A stretch of 64,000 nt of DNA from an uncultured Candidatus Hydrogenedens sp. (GTDB lineage Bacteria; Desulfobacterota_D; UBA1144): contig CACLTT010000002.1 in the NCBI GenBank assembly GCA_902609885.1, forward strand, positions 115,661 to 179,660, given 5' to 3'. Each line of letters opens with the position of its first letter. Position 1 is the first letter of the stretch. The notes under the pieces were generated by a model. That model had not been told where the DNA came from and searched no databases. It was given only the letters and a program-made list of their open reading frames with translations. Below, piece by piece: positions 52,513 to 61,681 of this stretch. The translations under genes were made by a program, and so were the position numbers.

Positions 52513-53600
52513 ATTAAACTTTTTGCCAATTTTTTCTCTTTTTTATATCTATATATAGCATATTGGATTAATTCATGAATGACGGAACCATATTTAATTC
52601 CATCATGCTCAAGTAGTTTTGGGAACATACTTATTTCTGTGAAACCAGGAATAGAATTTACTTCGCTTAAATATAGTCTTTTTGAACTTTTATTTATTGT
52701 TGAGCCATAAAGAAAATCAATCCTTGCCATACCTTCACAATTCAAAACTTTAAAAGCAAGAGCAGAGAAAGTTTTTATTTTTGAAATCATTTTTTCATTT
52801 TTGAAAATTTCTGTCGGTATCTTGAGTCTAGATTTATTGTCTATATATTTTGCATTATAATCATAAAATTCTGATGATGGCTCTATTTCGCCAGGGGTTG
52901 AAGTGAATATTTTTTCTTTAACCTGAAGGGCACTTACTTCAATTTCTGCGGCTTTTATAACAGCTTCTTCAACAAAAACATTATTTGTAAAATTTAAACT
53001 TTTTTTAATATTTAACTTCAATTCTCTTTCATTATTAGCTTTGTATACTCCTATACTAGATCCTAAATTTGCAGCTTTAACAAAACATGGGAAACCAATA
53101 TTTTTTTTTATCATTTTTATCTTTTTATCGCTCAAAGAATTTTCAATTATTTCATATTTAGTAATATTTATTCCTTCTTTTTTGACTAATTCTTTTGTTA
53201 AAATTTTATTCATTGTTATTGCCGAGCCAAGTATATCGCACCCCATAAATGGTCTGTCTAATGTTTTGATAAGCCCCTGAATTGATCCATCTTCACCACC
53301 GGTACCGTGAATGATTGGAAAAAAAACATCAACTTCTATACTCATGTTTTTATTAATTTGAATAGGTTTTTTAGTTCCTGGTTTAAAACTTATTAAATAT
53401 CCCTGAGGTGAAAATTGTTTTTTTCCGGACTTTGTTATTATTTTACAATATTTAAATATGCCTTTTTTAGTTAAATATAATCCAACCGGCTTATATTTTT
53501 TTAGATCAATGTTATTTAAAATTGAATTGGCCGAAATGATAGAAACTTCATGCTCAACTGAAATTCCCCCAAATATAATACAAATTGTTTTTTTCCTCAT
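52509..53600 (-). CDS. ddl: D-alanine--D-alanine ligase
   Basis: IIFGGISVEHEVSIISA; IIHGTGGEDGSIQGL; EVNSIPGFTEISMFPKL. Confidence 0.95.
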   Translation of the reverse strand: MRKKTICIIFGGISVEHEVSIISANSILNNIDLKKYKPVGLYLTKKGIFKYCKIITKSGKKQFSPQGYLISFKPGTKKPIQINKNMSIEVDVFFPIIHGTGGEDGSIQGLIKTLDRPFMGCDILGSAITMNKILTKELVKKEGINITKYEIIENSLSDKKIKMIKKNIGFPCFVKAANLGSSIGVYKANNERELKLNIKKSLNFTNNVFVEEAVIKAAEIEVSALQVKEKIFTSTPGEIEPSSEFYDYNAKYIDNKSRLKIPTEIFKNEKMISKIKTFSALAFKVLNCEGMARIDFLYGSTINKSSKRLYLSEVNSIPGFTEISMFPKLLEHDGIKYGSVIHELIQYAIYRYKKEKKLAKSLI

Positions 53601-53650
53601 TTATCAATAATACTCTTAAATTAATAAAATGTTTATTCTTTGAAAGATAT

Positions 53651-53693
53651 TTGGTACAATTTATAAGTTTTTGCTTTAAAAACCAATTTATAA
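53651..53693. promoter_or_regulatory. Composite dyad/direct-repeat element upstream of thiolase
   Basis: TTGGT...ACCAA and GTTTTT...AAAAAC nested inverted repeats, plus CAATTTATAA direct repeats at 53657-53666 and 53684-53693. Confidence 0.45.
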
Positions 53694-53713
53694 AGACATA
53701 GGGGGATTAGATA

Positions 53714-54892
53714 ATGTCTAAAGTAGTTATAAGTGAGCCATTAAGAACTGCGATTGGAACTTTTGGAGGAGCTCTTCAAGATGTTTCCGCTGTAAATTTA
53801 GGTATCACTGTCGTTAAAGAAATTTTAAAAAGAACTGGAATAGAATCTACACAAATCGATGAGTGCGTAATGGGTAATATTCTTGGCGCTGGCCAGGGAC
53901 AGAACCCTGCTAGACAAGTTGCTCTAGGATCTGGGTTAGATTATGATACTCCATCTTACACTCTTAATAGAGTTTGTGCATCTGGAGTTCAATCTGTTGC
54001 TAACGCCGCTCAAGCAATTAAAGCTGGTGATGCCGATGTAGTATTAGCGGGTGGAATTGAGAATATGAACCTAGCACCATTTTTATTACCTAAAGCTCGA
54101 TACGGTTATAGGATGGCATTAGAGGCATCTGATAGTGTTTTAGATGGAATGGTTTACGATGGTTTATGGGATATTTTTAATAATTATCATATGGGCATGA
54201 CTGCCGAAAACCTTGCTGAAAAATATAATATATCAAGAGAAGATCAAGATAAATTTGCAATTGATAGTCAAGGCAAAGCTAAAAAAGCTATGAGAACAGG
54301 GGTATTTAAACCTGAGATCGTACCAGTAGAACTTAAAAAAGGTGTCTTTGATACGGATGAACATCCAAGAGAAGTATCTATGGCTGCGTTAAGTAGGTTG
54401 AAGCCTGTATTTACATCAGAGGGAACAGTAACTGCTGGTAATGCCTCTGGAATTAATGATGGAGCGGCTGCAATGATTGTTTCGTCAGAAGAAAAAGCTA
54501 AAGAATTAGGTTTAAAACCTGTAGGAGAGGTCATCTCTTATGCAGTTTCAGGAGTAGAGCCCTCCGTTATGGGTATTGGTCCAGTTCCAGCAATGAACAA
54601 AGCTCTTGCAAAGGCTGGATTAACAATTGACGATATTGATTTGGTTGAATTAAATGAAGCATTTGCAGTTCAATCATTAGCAGTATTAAGTGATTTTCCA
54701 ATTCCTTCTGAAAAGTTAAATGTCAATGGAGGAGCTGTTGCGCTTGGTCACCCAATTGGAGCATCTGGATCTATTTTAATTGTTAAACTTTTACATGAAA
54801 TGCAAAGAAGAAATGTTAAAAGGGGACTTGTCTCGTTATGTGTAGGGGGAGGACAGGGCATTGCAATGGTTATTGAAAACCCTAATGCCTAA
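53714..54892 (+). CDS. Acetyl-CoA acetyltransferase (thiolase)
   Basis: 392 aa; VCASGVQSVANAAQAI, NVNGGAVALGHPIGASG, SLCVGGGQGIAMV. Confidence 0.95.
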   Translation: MSKVVISEPLRTAIGTFGGALQDVSAVNLGITVVKEILKRTGIESTQIDECVMGNILGAGQGQNPARQVALGSGLDYDTPSYTLNRVCASGVQSVANAAQAIKAGDADVVLAGGIENMNLAPFLLPKARYGYRMALEASDSVLDGMVYDGLWDIFNNYHMGMTAENLAEKYNISREDQDKFAIDSQGKAKKAMRTGVFKPEIVPVELKKGVFDTDEHPREVSMAALSRLKPVFTSEGTVTAGNASGINDGAAAMIVSSEEKAKELGLKPVGEVISYAVSGVEPSVMGIGPVPAMNKALAKAGLTIDDIDLVELNEAFAVQSLAVLSDFPIPSEKLNVNGGAVALGHPIGASGSILIVKLLHEMQRRNVKRGLVSLCVGGGQGIAMVIENPNA

Positions 54893-54901
54893 TTTTCTAT
54901 T

Positions 54902-55123
54902 ATGCAAGATGATAAATCAAAACAGTCAAAGGATGTTTTTAGTAGTAAACTTGAGGTTGAAAACAAAAAGTTTTTCTTTGACTTAAAAGAAAACCATAAA
55001 GGCCATTATCTTAAAATTACTGAAGTTAGTGGTGGCAGGTCAAGTATTATAATTCCCGTAGATGGCTTAGGAGAATTTCAAGGTCATCTACTGGAAGTAA
55101 TAGATAAAGCTTCTTTGAGTTAA
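54902..55123 (+). CDS. PUR-alpha-like (DUF3276-type) nucleic-acid-binding protein
   Basis: 73 aa; 'VFSSKLEVENKKFFFDLKENHKGHYLKITEVSGGRSSIIIPVDGLGEFQGHLLEVI' matches the PUR repeat pattern (fs..l....k.yFfdlkeN..G.yLkI.E..g....i.vp...l..F...l). Confidence 0.75.
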   Translation: MQDDKSKQSKDVFSSKLEVENKKFFFDLKENHKGHYLKITEVSGGRSSIIIPVDGLGEFQGHLLEVIDKASLS

Positions 55124-55965
55124 TAATTTTCGCTATAAGATTTAAATAAGTTTTCTAAAATCTCGCAGTAATATTCTTTTTCTCCATGTTGAATTCTTAA
55201 TCCGGTTTGTTTGTAGTTTTCATTGTGATTAATAAATGCAGAGCAATAACTTTCATTTTTGTTTATATAGTCTGTATGTATGATAGATCCAATTTCATTT
55301 TCACCTTTATATATTATCGCGTTTGTTATATCAATACCTTTATCAATTTTTACAAAAGAAAAGTTTCTTTTAACTTGTCCTTTATATTTAACTCTGGCTA
55401 CAATTTCTTGACCTAAATAACAGCCTTTATTAAAATCAATTGCACACCATAAATTTAGTTCCATTGGTGTTTTATTTCTGAAAATTTTTTTATTATATGA
55501 AATTCCCTGTAATATAAAATCCATCGGGTTAAAATTATTTATCAGTTCTAGTTTATTACTCGTACCAATAGCAAAATATTTATCAATTAATGAAATGGAA
55601 GATTTGATAAAATATACACCCTCAATATCTTTAGAATAAATATCTGATATTTTAGCTTGCAAGTTTGTTTTGATAATTTTTACATCCAAAGACATTTTAT
55701 ATTTAGAAATATTTTCTGTGAGTGATTCTGAGCTAAAATGATCAATCAGTAGAGCGTTTGAATCTGAATTATCAATCCAACCAATTGATAAATCATGAAT
55801 AATTCTACCTTTATTGTTTAGCCATAAAGTTCGAATCATTTTACTATCACTTTTAAATTCAATCTTGTTTGTTGTTATATTATTGAAAAACTTTATATAG
55901 TCTTTTCCTTCGACTCTATATATAATTTTTTTATAAAATCTTTCATGGATAGAATTAGACATCAT
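55120..55965 (-). CDS. ygfZ: YgfZ/GcvT-like folate-binding protein
   Basis: 'WCAIDFNKGCYLGQEIVARVKYKGQVKRNF' is the YgfZ KGCYxGQE signature. Start trimmed from track ORF to MMSNS. Confidence 0.88.
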   Translation of the reverse strand: MMSNSIHERFYKKIIYRVEGKDYIKFFNNITTNKIEFKSDSKMIRTLWLNNKGRIIHDLSIGWIDNSDSNALLIDHFSSESLTENISKYKMSLDVKIIKTNLQAKISDIYSKDIEGVYFIKSSISLIDKYFAIGTSNKLELINNFNPMDFILQGISYNKKIFRNKTPMELNLWCAIDFNKGCYLGQEIVARVKYKGQVKRNFSFVKIDKGIDITNAIIYKGENEIGSIIHTDYINKNESYCSAFINHNENYKQTGLRIQHGEKEYYCEILENLFKSYSENY

Positions 55966-55999
55966 GTTATTATCATAAATAATTCTAAGAGTGATATAA

Positions 56000-56935
56000 A
56001 TGAAAAATAATAAAATAATTATCATTGGATCTGGTCCAGCAGGTTTAACCGCTGCAATTTATGCTGCTCGAGCAAACCTATCCCCGATAGTTTTTGAAGG
56101 TTTTCAAGCTGGAGGTCAACTAACGATGACAACAGATGTGGAGAATTTTCCTGGATTTCCTGATGGGGTACAAGGCCCAGAATTGATGGATATGCTTAGA
56201 AATCAAGCAAAAAGATTTGGCGCAACATGTATTATGAAAAATGTCGATTCTGTTAATTTTTCATCTTATCCATATTCTATTCAAGTTGGGGAGGATGTTT
56301 ATAAAGCTCATTCTATAATAATTGCCACAGGAGCGTCTGCAAAGCTTTTAGGTATTAAGGGTGAAGAGATACTTATGGGTAGAGGGCTTTCAACTTGTGC
56401 AACTTGTGATGGCTTTTTTTATAAGGATAAAAACATCCATGTCATTGGAGGTGGAGATAGTGCTATGGAAGAATCGATTTTTCTGACTAAATTTGCAAAA
56501 AAGGTCACCATTATCCATAGGCGTGATAAGTTGAGAGCCTCAAAAATAATGGAAGATAGAGCTAGATCAAACCCCAAAATTGAATTTTTATTAAATAATT
56601 CGCCTATAGAGTTTTTAGGATCAGCCGATAAGGGCTTGAGTGGGATTAAAATTAAAAATATTATTACCTCTGAAACAAACCAAGTTGAATCAGATGGAGC
56701 ATTTATCGCAATTGGTCATAATCCAAATACGCAAATTTTTAAGAATTCTATTGAAATTGATACAAATGGTTATATTAATACTTTGGGAAAGTCATCAATG
56801 ACCAATTTGAAGGGTGTTTTTGCATGTGGAGATGTTCAAGACAGTATCTATAGACAAGCTATTACAGCAGCTGGATCTGGGTGTATGGCGGCTATTGATG
56901 CTGAAAGATTTTTAGAGGAGAATCAAAAAGAATGA
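56000..56935 (+). CDS. trxB: Thioredoxin reductase
   Basis: IIGSGPAGLTAAIYAARA, STCATCDGFFYK, GGGDSAMEE, GVFACGDVQD. Confidence 0.96.
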   Translation: MKNNKIIIIGSGPAGLTAAIYAARANLSPIVFEGFQAGGQLTMTTDVENFPGFPDGVQGPELMDMLRNQAKRFGATCIMKNVDSVNFSSYPYSIQVGEDVYKAHSIIIATGASAKLLGIKGEEILMGRGLSTCATCDGFFYKDKNIHVIGGGDSAMEESIFLTKFAKKVTIIHRRDKLRASKIMEDRARSNPKIEFLLNNSPIEFLGSADKGLSGIKIKNIITSETNQVESDGAFIAIGHNPNTQIFKNSIEIDTNGYINTLGKSSMTNLKGVFACGDVQDSIYRQAITAAGSGCMAAIDAERFLEENQKE

Positions 56936-57954
56936 AATATAGAGTTTTTCCACAAAATCATGAAATTAAAGTTTCTGAGGTTGGATTCGGAGTTTGGTCA
57001 GTGGCAACTAAGTGGTGGGGAGTAACAGATGAATCCTTAGCGATTTCATTGCTTAGACATGGTTTAGACAATGGAATTAATTTCTATGATACTGCTGACG
57101 TTTATGGAAACGGTTATGGGGAAGAAATTGTCAATAAAGCTTTTAACGGATCTCGTCATGAAATTATATTGGCAACGAAATTTGGTTACGATATTTATTC
57201 AAATACCTCTGAGAGAAAGGGACATAAAGAACTACCGCAAAAATTTTCAAAGAAAGATATAAAATATTCATGTGAGCAGAGTCTAAAGAGGCTTAAAACC
57301 GATTATATTGATATTTATCAAATGCATAATCCAAGGTTTGACTTTATAAATAATGAAGAGGTTTTAGAAACTCTTAAAGAGTTAGTTGAAGAAGGAAAAA
57401 TTAGGTCTTGGGGTATGGCATTAGGCCCTGATATTGGATGGCTTGATGAGGGTCTGAATTCTATTGATAAAAATCCAGCAAGTATTCAAATAATTTATAA
57501 TCTTTTGGAACAAGAACCCTCCAAAACATTGCTTTCTAGGTCGCATGAAAGTGATATTGGTTTTATTGCTCGCGTACCTCATGCATCTGGTATTCTCGAT
57601 GGAAATTTTGATAAGGATAAAGTTTTTTCATCTGATGATCATAGAAGCCATAGAAGACAGAAATGGATGTTGAATGGATTAAAAGCTAAAGATGACCTAT
57701 CATTTTTATTTTCAAATAATGATAGAACAATAGGACAGACCGCAATTCTTTTCTCTTTATCCCAAAAAAATATTTGCACTGTTTTACCAAATTTCACAAA
57801 CAAAGATGAAATCCTTGAATATTCAAAATGTAGTTATTTGGAACCTATATCTGATGATGATATAGATAAAATTAACAATTTGTGGGTCGATTCACATTCT
57901 AAACTTTTAGACCAGCCTTTTTCAAATTCTGAAACTAAGCCTACACCTAAATAG
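56932..57954 (+). CDS. Aldo/keto reductase
   Basis: 340 aa; NFYDTADVYGNGYGEEIVNKAF; DIYQMHNP. Confidence 0.9.
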   Translation: MKYRVFPQNHEIKVSEVGFGVWSVATKWWGVTDESLAISLLRHGLDNGINFYDTADVYGNGYGEEIVNKAFNGSRHEIILATKFGYDIYSNTSERKGHKELPQKFSKKDIKYSCEQSLKRLKTDYIDIYQMHNPRFDFINNEEVLETLKELVEEGKIRSWGMALGPDIGWLDEGLNSIDKNPASIQIIYNLLEQEPSKTLLSRSHESDIGFIARVPHASGILDGNFDKDKVFSSDDHRSHRRQKWMLNGLKAKDDLSFLFSNNDRTIGQTAILFSLSQKNICTVLPNFTNKDEILEYSKCSYLEPISDDDIDKINNLWVDSHSKLLDQPFSNSETKPTPK

Positions 57955-59254
57955 CTTTGGGTTTTATATACTTCTTTATAAATATTATTCCAAAAATAAG
58001 AACGCATATTGCCCTAAGCACTCCAGAGTAGGCTGCACCTTCATGTTCTAAGTTAATTACCAAAGGATACAGAGTTAATATGTATATACTTGATACAAAA
58101 ATAGTCTGAACCAATAAATATTTTGGATTATTCATTGCCAGAATTAGGGGTGTAATCCAGTATGAAATGTTGTTTATAAGTGCCGCGAAGATAAGTAAAT
58201 TTAGTGCAATGGTTGCATCTATATACTCAGGTCCAAAAAATAATCTAATAATATCTTGTGAAAAAACAAATATTAATAAACCCAATGTAATTGAAGCTAA
58301 CCCTAGAATTTTAGTTGAATTTAGAATTAATTTTTTTAAATCCCCCAATCTTTTCTGATTTACTAATGATACAAATTCTGGAAATGCAATATCTAATAAT
58401 GGATCCATAATCCTTCTGATAATTTTTACAGTACTTCTTGCAGCTTTAAATAAACCTGCATAAAAGGGGCCAACAAGATATCCTACCAAAAGAACACCCA
58501 GATTTTTTTCATTTGCCAAATTTATCATATTAGCGAAATGACTGGAGATAGAAAACTTAAGAAATTTTATTTTATACTGTTTTATTGCTGAATATTTATA
58601 AAAAAACTTAAATTTTAGCTCCTTAAATACCTTATTAGTAAAAAATATCCTAACAAAAAAACCAATGAAAATTGATGAGCCCATAGCCATAATTATAAAA
58701 TTTATATTGTATGAATAATTAAGTAAAAAATATACAATTATTAATCTTGCAAAGTTTGAAATAATGTTGTTTATTAAAATTAATTTATATTTATTATATG
58801 TTCTTAAAAAACTATCCAAAATTTCGTTACTTGTTTGAAAAATATAAAATAGACAATAACTAATAATTAAATTGTGAATTTCTATATCAAAATTGAAGAA
58901 ATTTTCTATAAAATAAAATGATATTAGACATATTATAAAATTTGATATAAAAGAAAACTTTATAGATAAACTTAATGACCATAGTAAAACTTGAGAACAT
59001 TTATCTACATCACTTTGGAAATCTCCTAAAAATTTTGTAGTTGCTTCCCAAATTCTTAGATTTAATATTATATTCATGACCTCAACTATTGAAATCGCGA
59101 TTGCTATAATACCAAAAATCTCAACGCCTAAATATTGAGCAAGAATAAATATTGTCAAAGCTGAACATAGACCAGCAAAAATTTTACCCAAGCCTAAAAT
59201 TTTAAAATTGCTGAAGATCCTTTTATAAATTTCTTCTACTGTCATAATAAACAA
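57947..59254 (-). CDS. Polysaccharide flippase (Wzx/MATE-like)
   Basis: 435 aa, about 12 TM; N-terminal pattern typical of oligosaccharide flippases (GLGKIFAGLCSALTIFILAQYLGVEIFGI). Confidence 0.82.
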   Translation of the reverse strand: MFIMTVEEIYKRIFSNFKILGLGKIFAGLCSALTIFILAQYLGVEIFGIIAIAISIVEVMNIILNLRIWEATTKFLGDFQSDVDKCSQVLLWSLSLSIKFSFISNFIICLISFYFIENFFNFDIEIHNLIISYCLFYIFQTSNEILDSFLRTYNKYKLILINNIISNFARLIIVYFLLNYSYNINFIIMAMGSSIFIGFFVRIFFTNKVFKELKFKFFYKYSAIKQYKIKFLKFSISSHFANMINLANEKNLGVLLVGYLVGPFYAGLFKAARSTVKIIRRIMDPLLDIAFPEFVSLVNQKRLGDLKKLILNSTKILGLASITLGLLIFVFSQDIIRLFFGPEYIDATIALNLLIFAALINNISYWITPLILAMNNPKYLLVQTIFVSSIYILTLYPLVINLEHEGAAYSGVLRAICVLIFGIIFIKKYIKPKAI

Positions 59255-59325
59255 TAACTATATCAGAATTTTATTATTCAACTATATTTTTTAATATAGA
59301 TAATCTAGGTTATATTTATGCATCA

Positions 59326-60312
59326 ATGAATAAAAAAGTTATTATTTCAGGGGTTGCAGGATTTATAGGCTTCCATACATCTTTATTTTTTTTGAAAAAA
59401 GGATATGAAATATTAGGAATTGACAACTTAAATGACAGTTATGATATAAAAATTAAAAAAAAAAGAATATCATTTTTGATATCAGATAAAAAATTCACTT
59501 TTAAAAAAACTGATATTTCTGATTATAGTGCTTTAAAAAAAATCTTCATAAATTTTTGTAAAAAAACTTCTCCAAAGTTAGTTATAAATCTTGCAGCAAA
59601 AACCGGAGTTAGAAAATCTACTTCCGATCCAAATTCATACTATGAGTCTAATGTGATCGGATGTTTAAATATTGCTAGATTAGCAAGTCTTTATAAAATT
59701 AATAACCTTATTCATGCTTCAACCTCTAGTGTTTATGGTAACTCACCAAAAAAAAGTTTTGACATTGAGGATCAAACAGATAAACCATATTCAAATTATG
59801 CGGCCTCAAAAAAATCATCAGAGGTTTTATTGTATGCTTTTCAAAAGTTAAATAAAATTAATATAACAATTCTGAGATTTTTTACTGTTTATGGTCCATA
59901 TGGTAGACCCGATATGAGTCCATTTATTTTTATTGAATCTAATTTGAGAAAAAATAAAATTAATCTTTTCGGAACAGGTAATCAAAAAAGAGATTTTACT
60001 TATATAGATGATATAGTTTTAGGAATTTATAAATCTAGAAATTTGAAGAAATATAATATCCTAAATTTGGGTAATAATAAGCCTATAAAAATAAATCTTT
60101 TATTAGAAAATATTGAAAAATTTTCAAATTTTAAAAATTTAGTTATTAAATTACCTGCACTGATAGAAGATGTTGAATATACTTCAGCAAATATAAATAA
60201 AACTATATCATTAATTAATTGGGAGCCAGTTACAAAATTTGAAAATGGTATTAAAAAGACTTTTGATTGGCATGTTGAGAATGGAAGATGGTTAAGAAAG
60301 ATAAAAATATAG
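59326..60312 (+). CDS. NAD-dependent sugar-nucleotide epimerase (UDP-glucuronate 4-epimerase-like)
   Basis: 328 aa; GVAGFIGFHTSLFF, ASTSSVYGNS, YSNYAASKKSSE, TVYGPYGRPDMSP. Confidence 0.88.
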   Translation: MNKKVIISGVAGFIGFHTSLFFLKKGYEILGIDNLNDSYDIKIKKKRISFLISDKKFTFKKTDISDYSALKKIFINFCKKTSPKLVINLAAKTGVRKSTSDPNSYYESNVIGCLNIARLASLYKINNLIHASTSSVYGNSPKKSFDIEDQTDKPYSNYAASKKSSEVLLYAFQKLNKINITILRFFTVYGPYGRPDMSPFIFIESNLRKNKINLFGTGNQKRDFTYIDDIVLGIYKSRNLKKYNILNLGNNKPIKINLLLENIEKFSNFKNLVIKLPALIEDVEYTSANINKTISLINWEPVTKFENGIKKTFDWHVENGRWLRKIKI

Positions 60313-61400
60313 TTATAAATCTTGCAAAATTATCAAAATATTTTGGACAACGTTACGATCTGATTCAAGCTGCAGGTGGTAATTCATCTATAAAATTTAA
60401 TAAGCAAATGTTCATAAAATCAAGTGGATACTCACTTGCAGAACTAAGTATTTCAAATGGATATTCAAAAGTTAATAATCAAATCCTGGTTGATTATTTA
60501 TCAAAAGTAAAAAACAAAAAAATTTCTAAATATGAGGAAGATAGATCTTTTAAAATTTTAAAAAACTCATTATTATATGGAGGTAATCCATCAATCGAAA
60601 CATTAGCTCATTCAATATTGAAAAAATATACAATTCATCTTCATCCAATTGCATTCAATATGATTACAGTTCAGAAAAATTCAGATTTAAAAATAAATAA
60701 AATTTTTAAACGTGAAATAGACTTAAATCAAATTTATTATATCGAATATAAAACTCCCGGTGTTGCATTAGCTAAGGAGATATTTAATAAATTAAATGGC
60801 AAGTCTCCAAAAAATAATGAATGTTGTTTTATTCTTGAAAATCATGGAATTATAACTTCTGCATCTTCAATAAATAAATTAATTTCTTTTACAGAATTAA
60901 TTACACAAAAAGCAGAGAAAAGTCTAAATGTAAATTTTGAACGCTACAAAAAAACCACCAAAATTTCTAACGAGCTGGATCTTGCCGGTTTTAAAAATAT
61001 GTCTGTTTTATATTCTGAAGATTTGATAATTAATAATTTTTTAAAAAAATTCAATTTCTCCAAAATTAATGAACCCTTGAACCCAGACAGTCTTTTATAT
61101 TGTGGATTAAGTTTAATGGGTTCAAATGGTAATTTGAAAAGATCTTTAGAAAAATATAAATATAAATATAGAAGTTATCCAAGAGTCATAAAAATAAAAG
61201 ATAAAATTTATTTTGTTGCTGAAAATATTTTAAAAGCAAAAGAAATTGAGGATGTATTTAAATCACATTTATATTTATATTCCGGAGCTTCACAAAAAAG
61301 ATCTTTGTCTAAAGATGATATTAAAAGACTTGAATCTTATAATCCTCAAAAAAATAGACTTAGGTTTTGGTTTGATTATGAGGGAAAAAAAGAGAGATAA
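60288..61400 (+). CDS. Class II aldolase/adducin family protein
   Basis: 370 aa; AAGGNSSIKF, HLHPIAFNM (metal ligands), FILENHGIITSA. Confidence 0.82.
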   Translation: MVKKDKNIVINLAKLSKYFGQRYDLIQAAGGNSSIKFNKQMFIKSSGYSLAELSISNGYSKVNNQILVDYLSKVKNKKISKYEEDRSFKILKNSLLYGGNPSIETLAHSILKKYTIHLHPIAFNMITVQKNSDLKINKIFKREIDLNQIYYIEYKTPGVALAKEIFNKLNGKSPKNNECCFILENHGIITSASSINKLISFTELITQKAEKSLNVNFERYKKTTKISNELDLAGFKNMSVLYSEDLIINNFLKKFNFSKINEPLNPDSLLYCGLSLMGSNGNLKRSLEKYKYKYRSYPRVIKIKDKIYFVAENILKAKEIEDVFKSHLYLYSGASQKRSLSKDDIKRLESYNPQKNRLRFWFDYEGKKER

Positions 61401-61674
61401 TCTTTCTATTTTTTGATAGTATTTTATATAAAATTTTTTGAATTTTATATGGTAATTTTAACACTATATTAAGTATTATATTTTTTTTTCCCGCAAGTGA
61501 TAAAGCATGGTAAATGGCATCGAATTCATAATAAACTCCATTACCATCCTCAAATAATATTGATTCTATACCTTTATCTCTGTAATCCATAATTTCTATC
61601 ATATTATTATTTTCTTTAATTACATTTCCAAAATTCTCACAAATTTTACATTTTTTATCTATATATAATTTCAT
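61360..61674 (-). CDS. DUF393/DCC-family thiol-disulfide oxidoreductase-like protein
   Basis: 104 aa; N-terminal LYIDKKCKICENFG (CxxC) and YEFDAIYHALSLAG. Confidence 0.68.
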   Translation of the reverse strand: MKLYIDKKCKICENFGNVIKENNNMIEIMDYRDKGIESILFEDGNGVYYEFDAIYHALSLAGKKNIILNIVLKLPYKIQKILYKILSKNRKIISLFFPHNQTKT

Positions 61675-61681
61675 AAAATAT

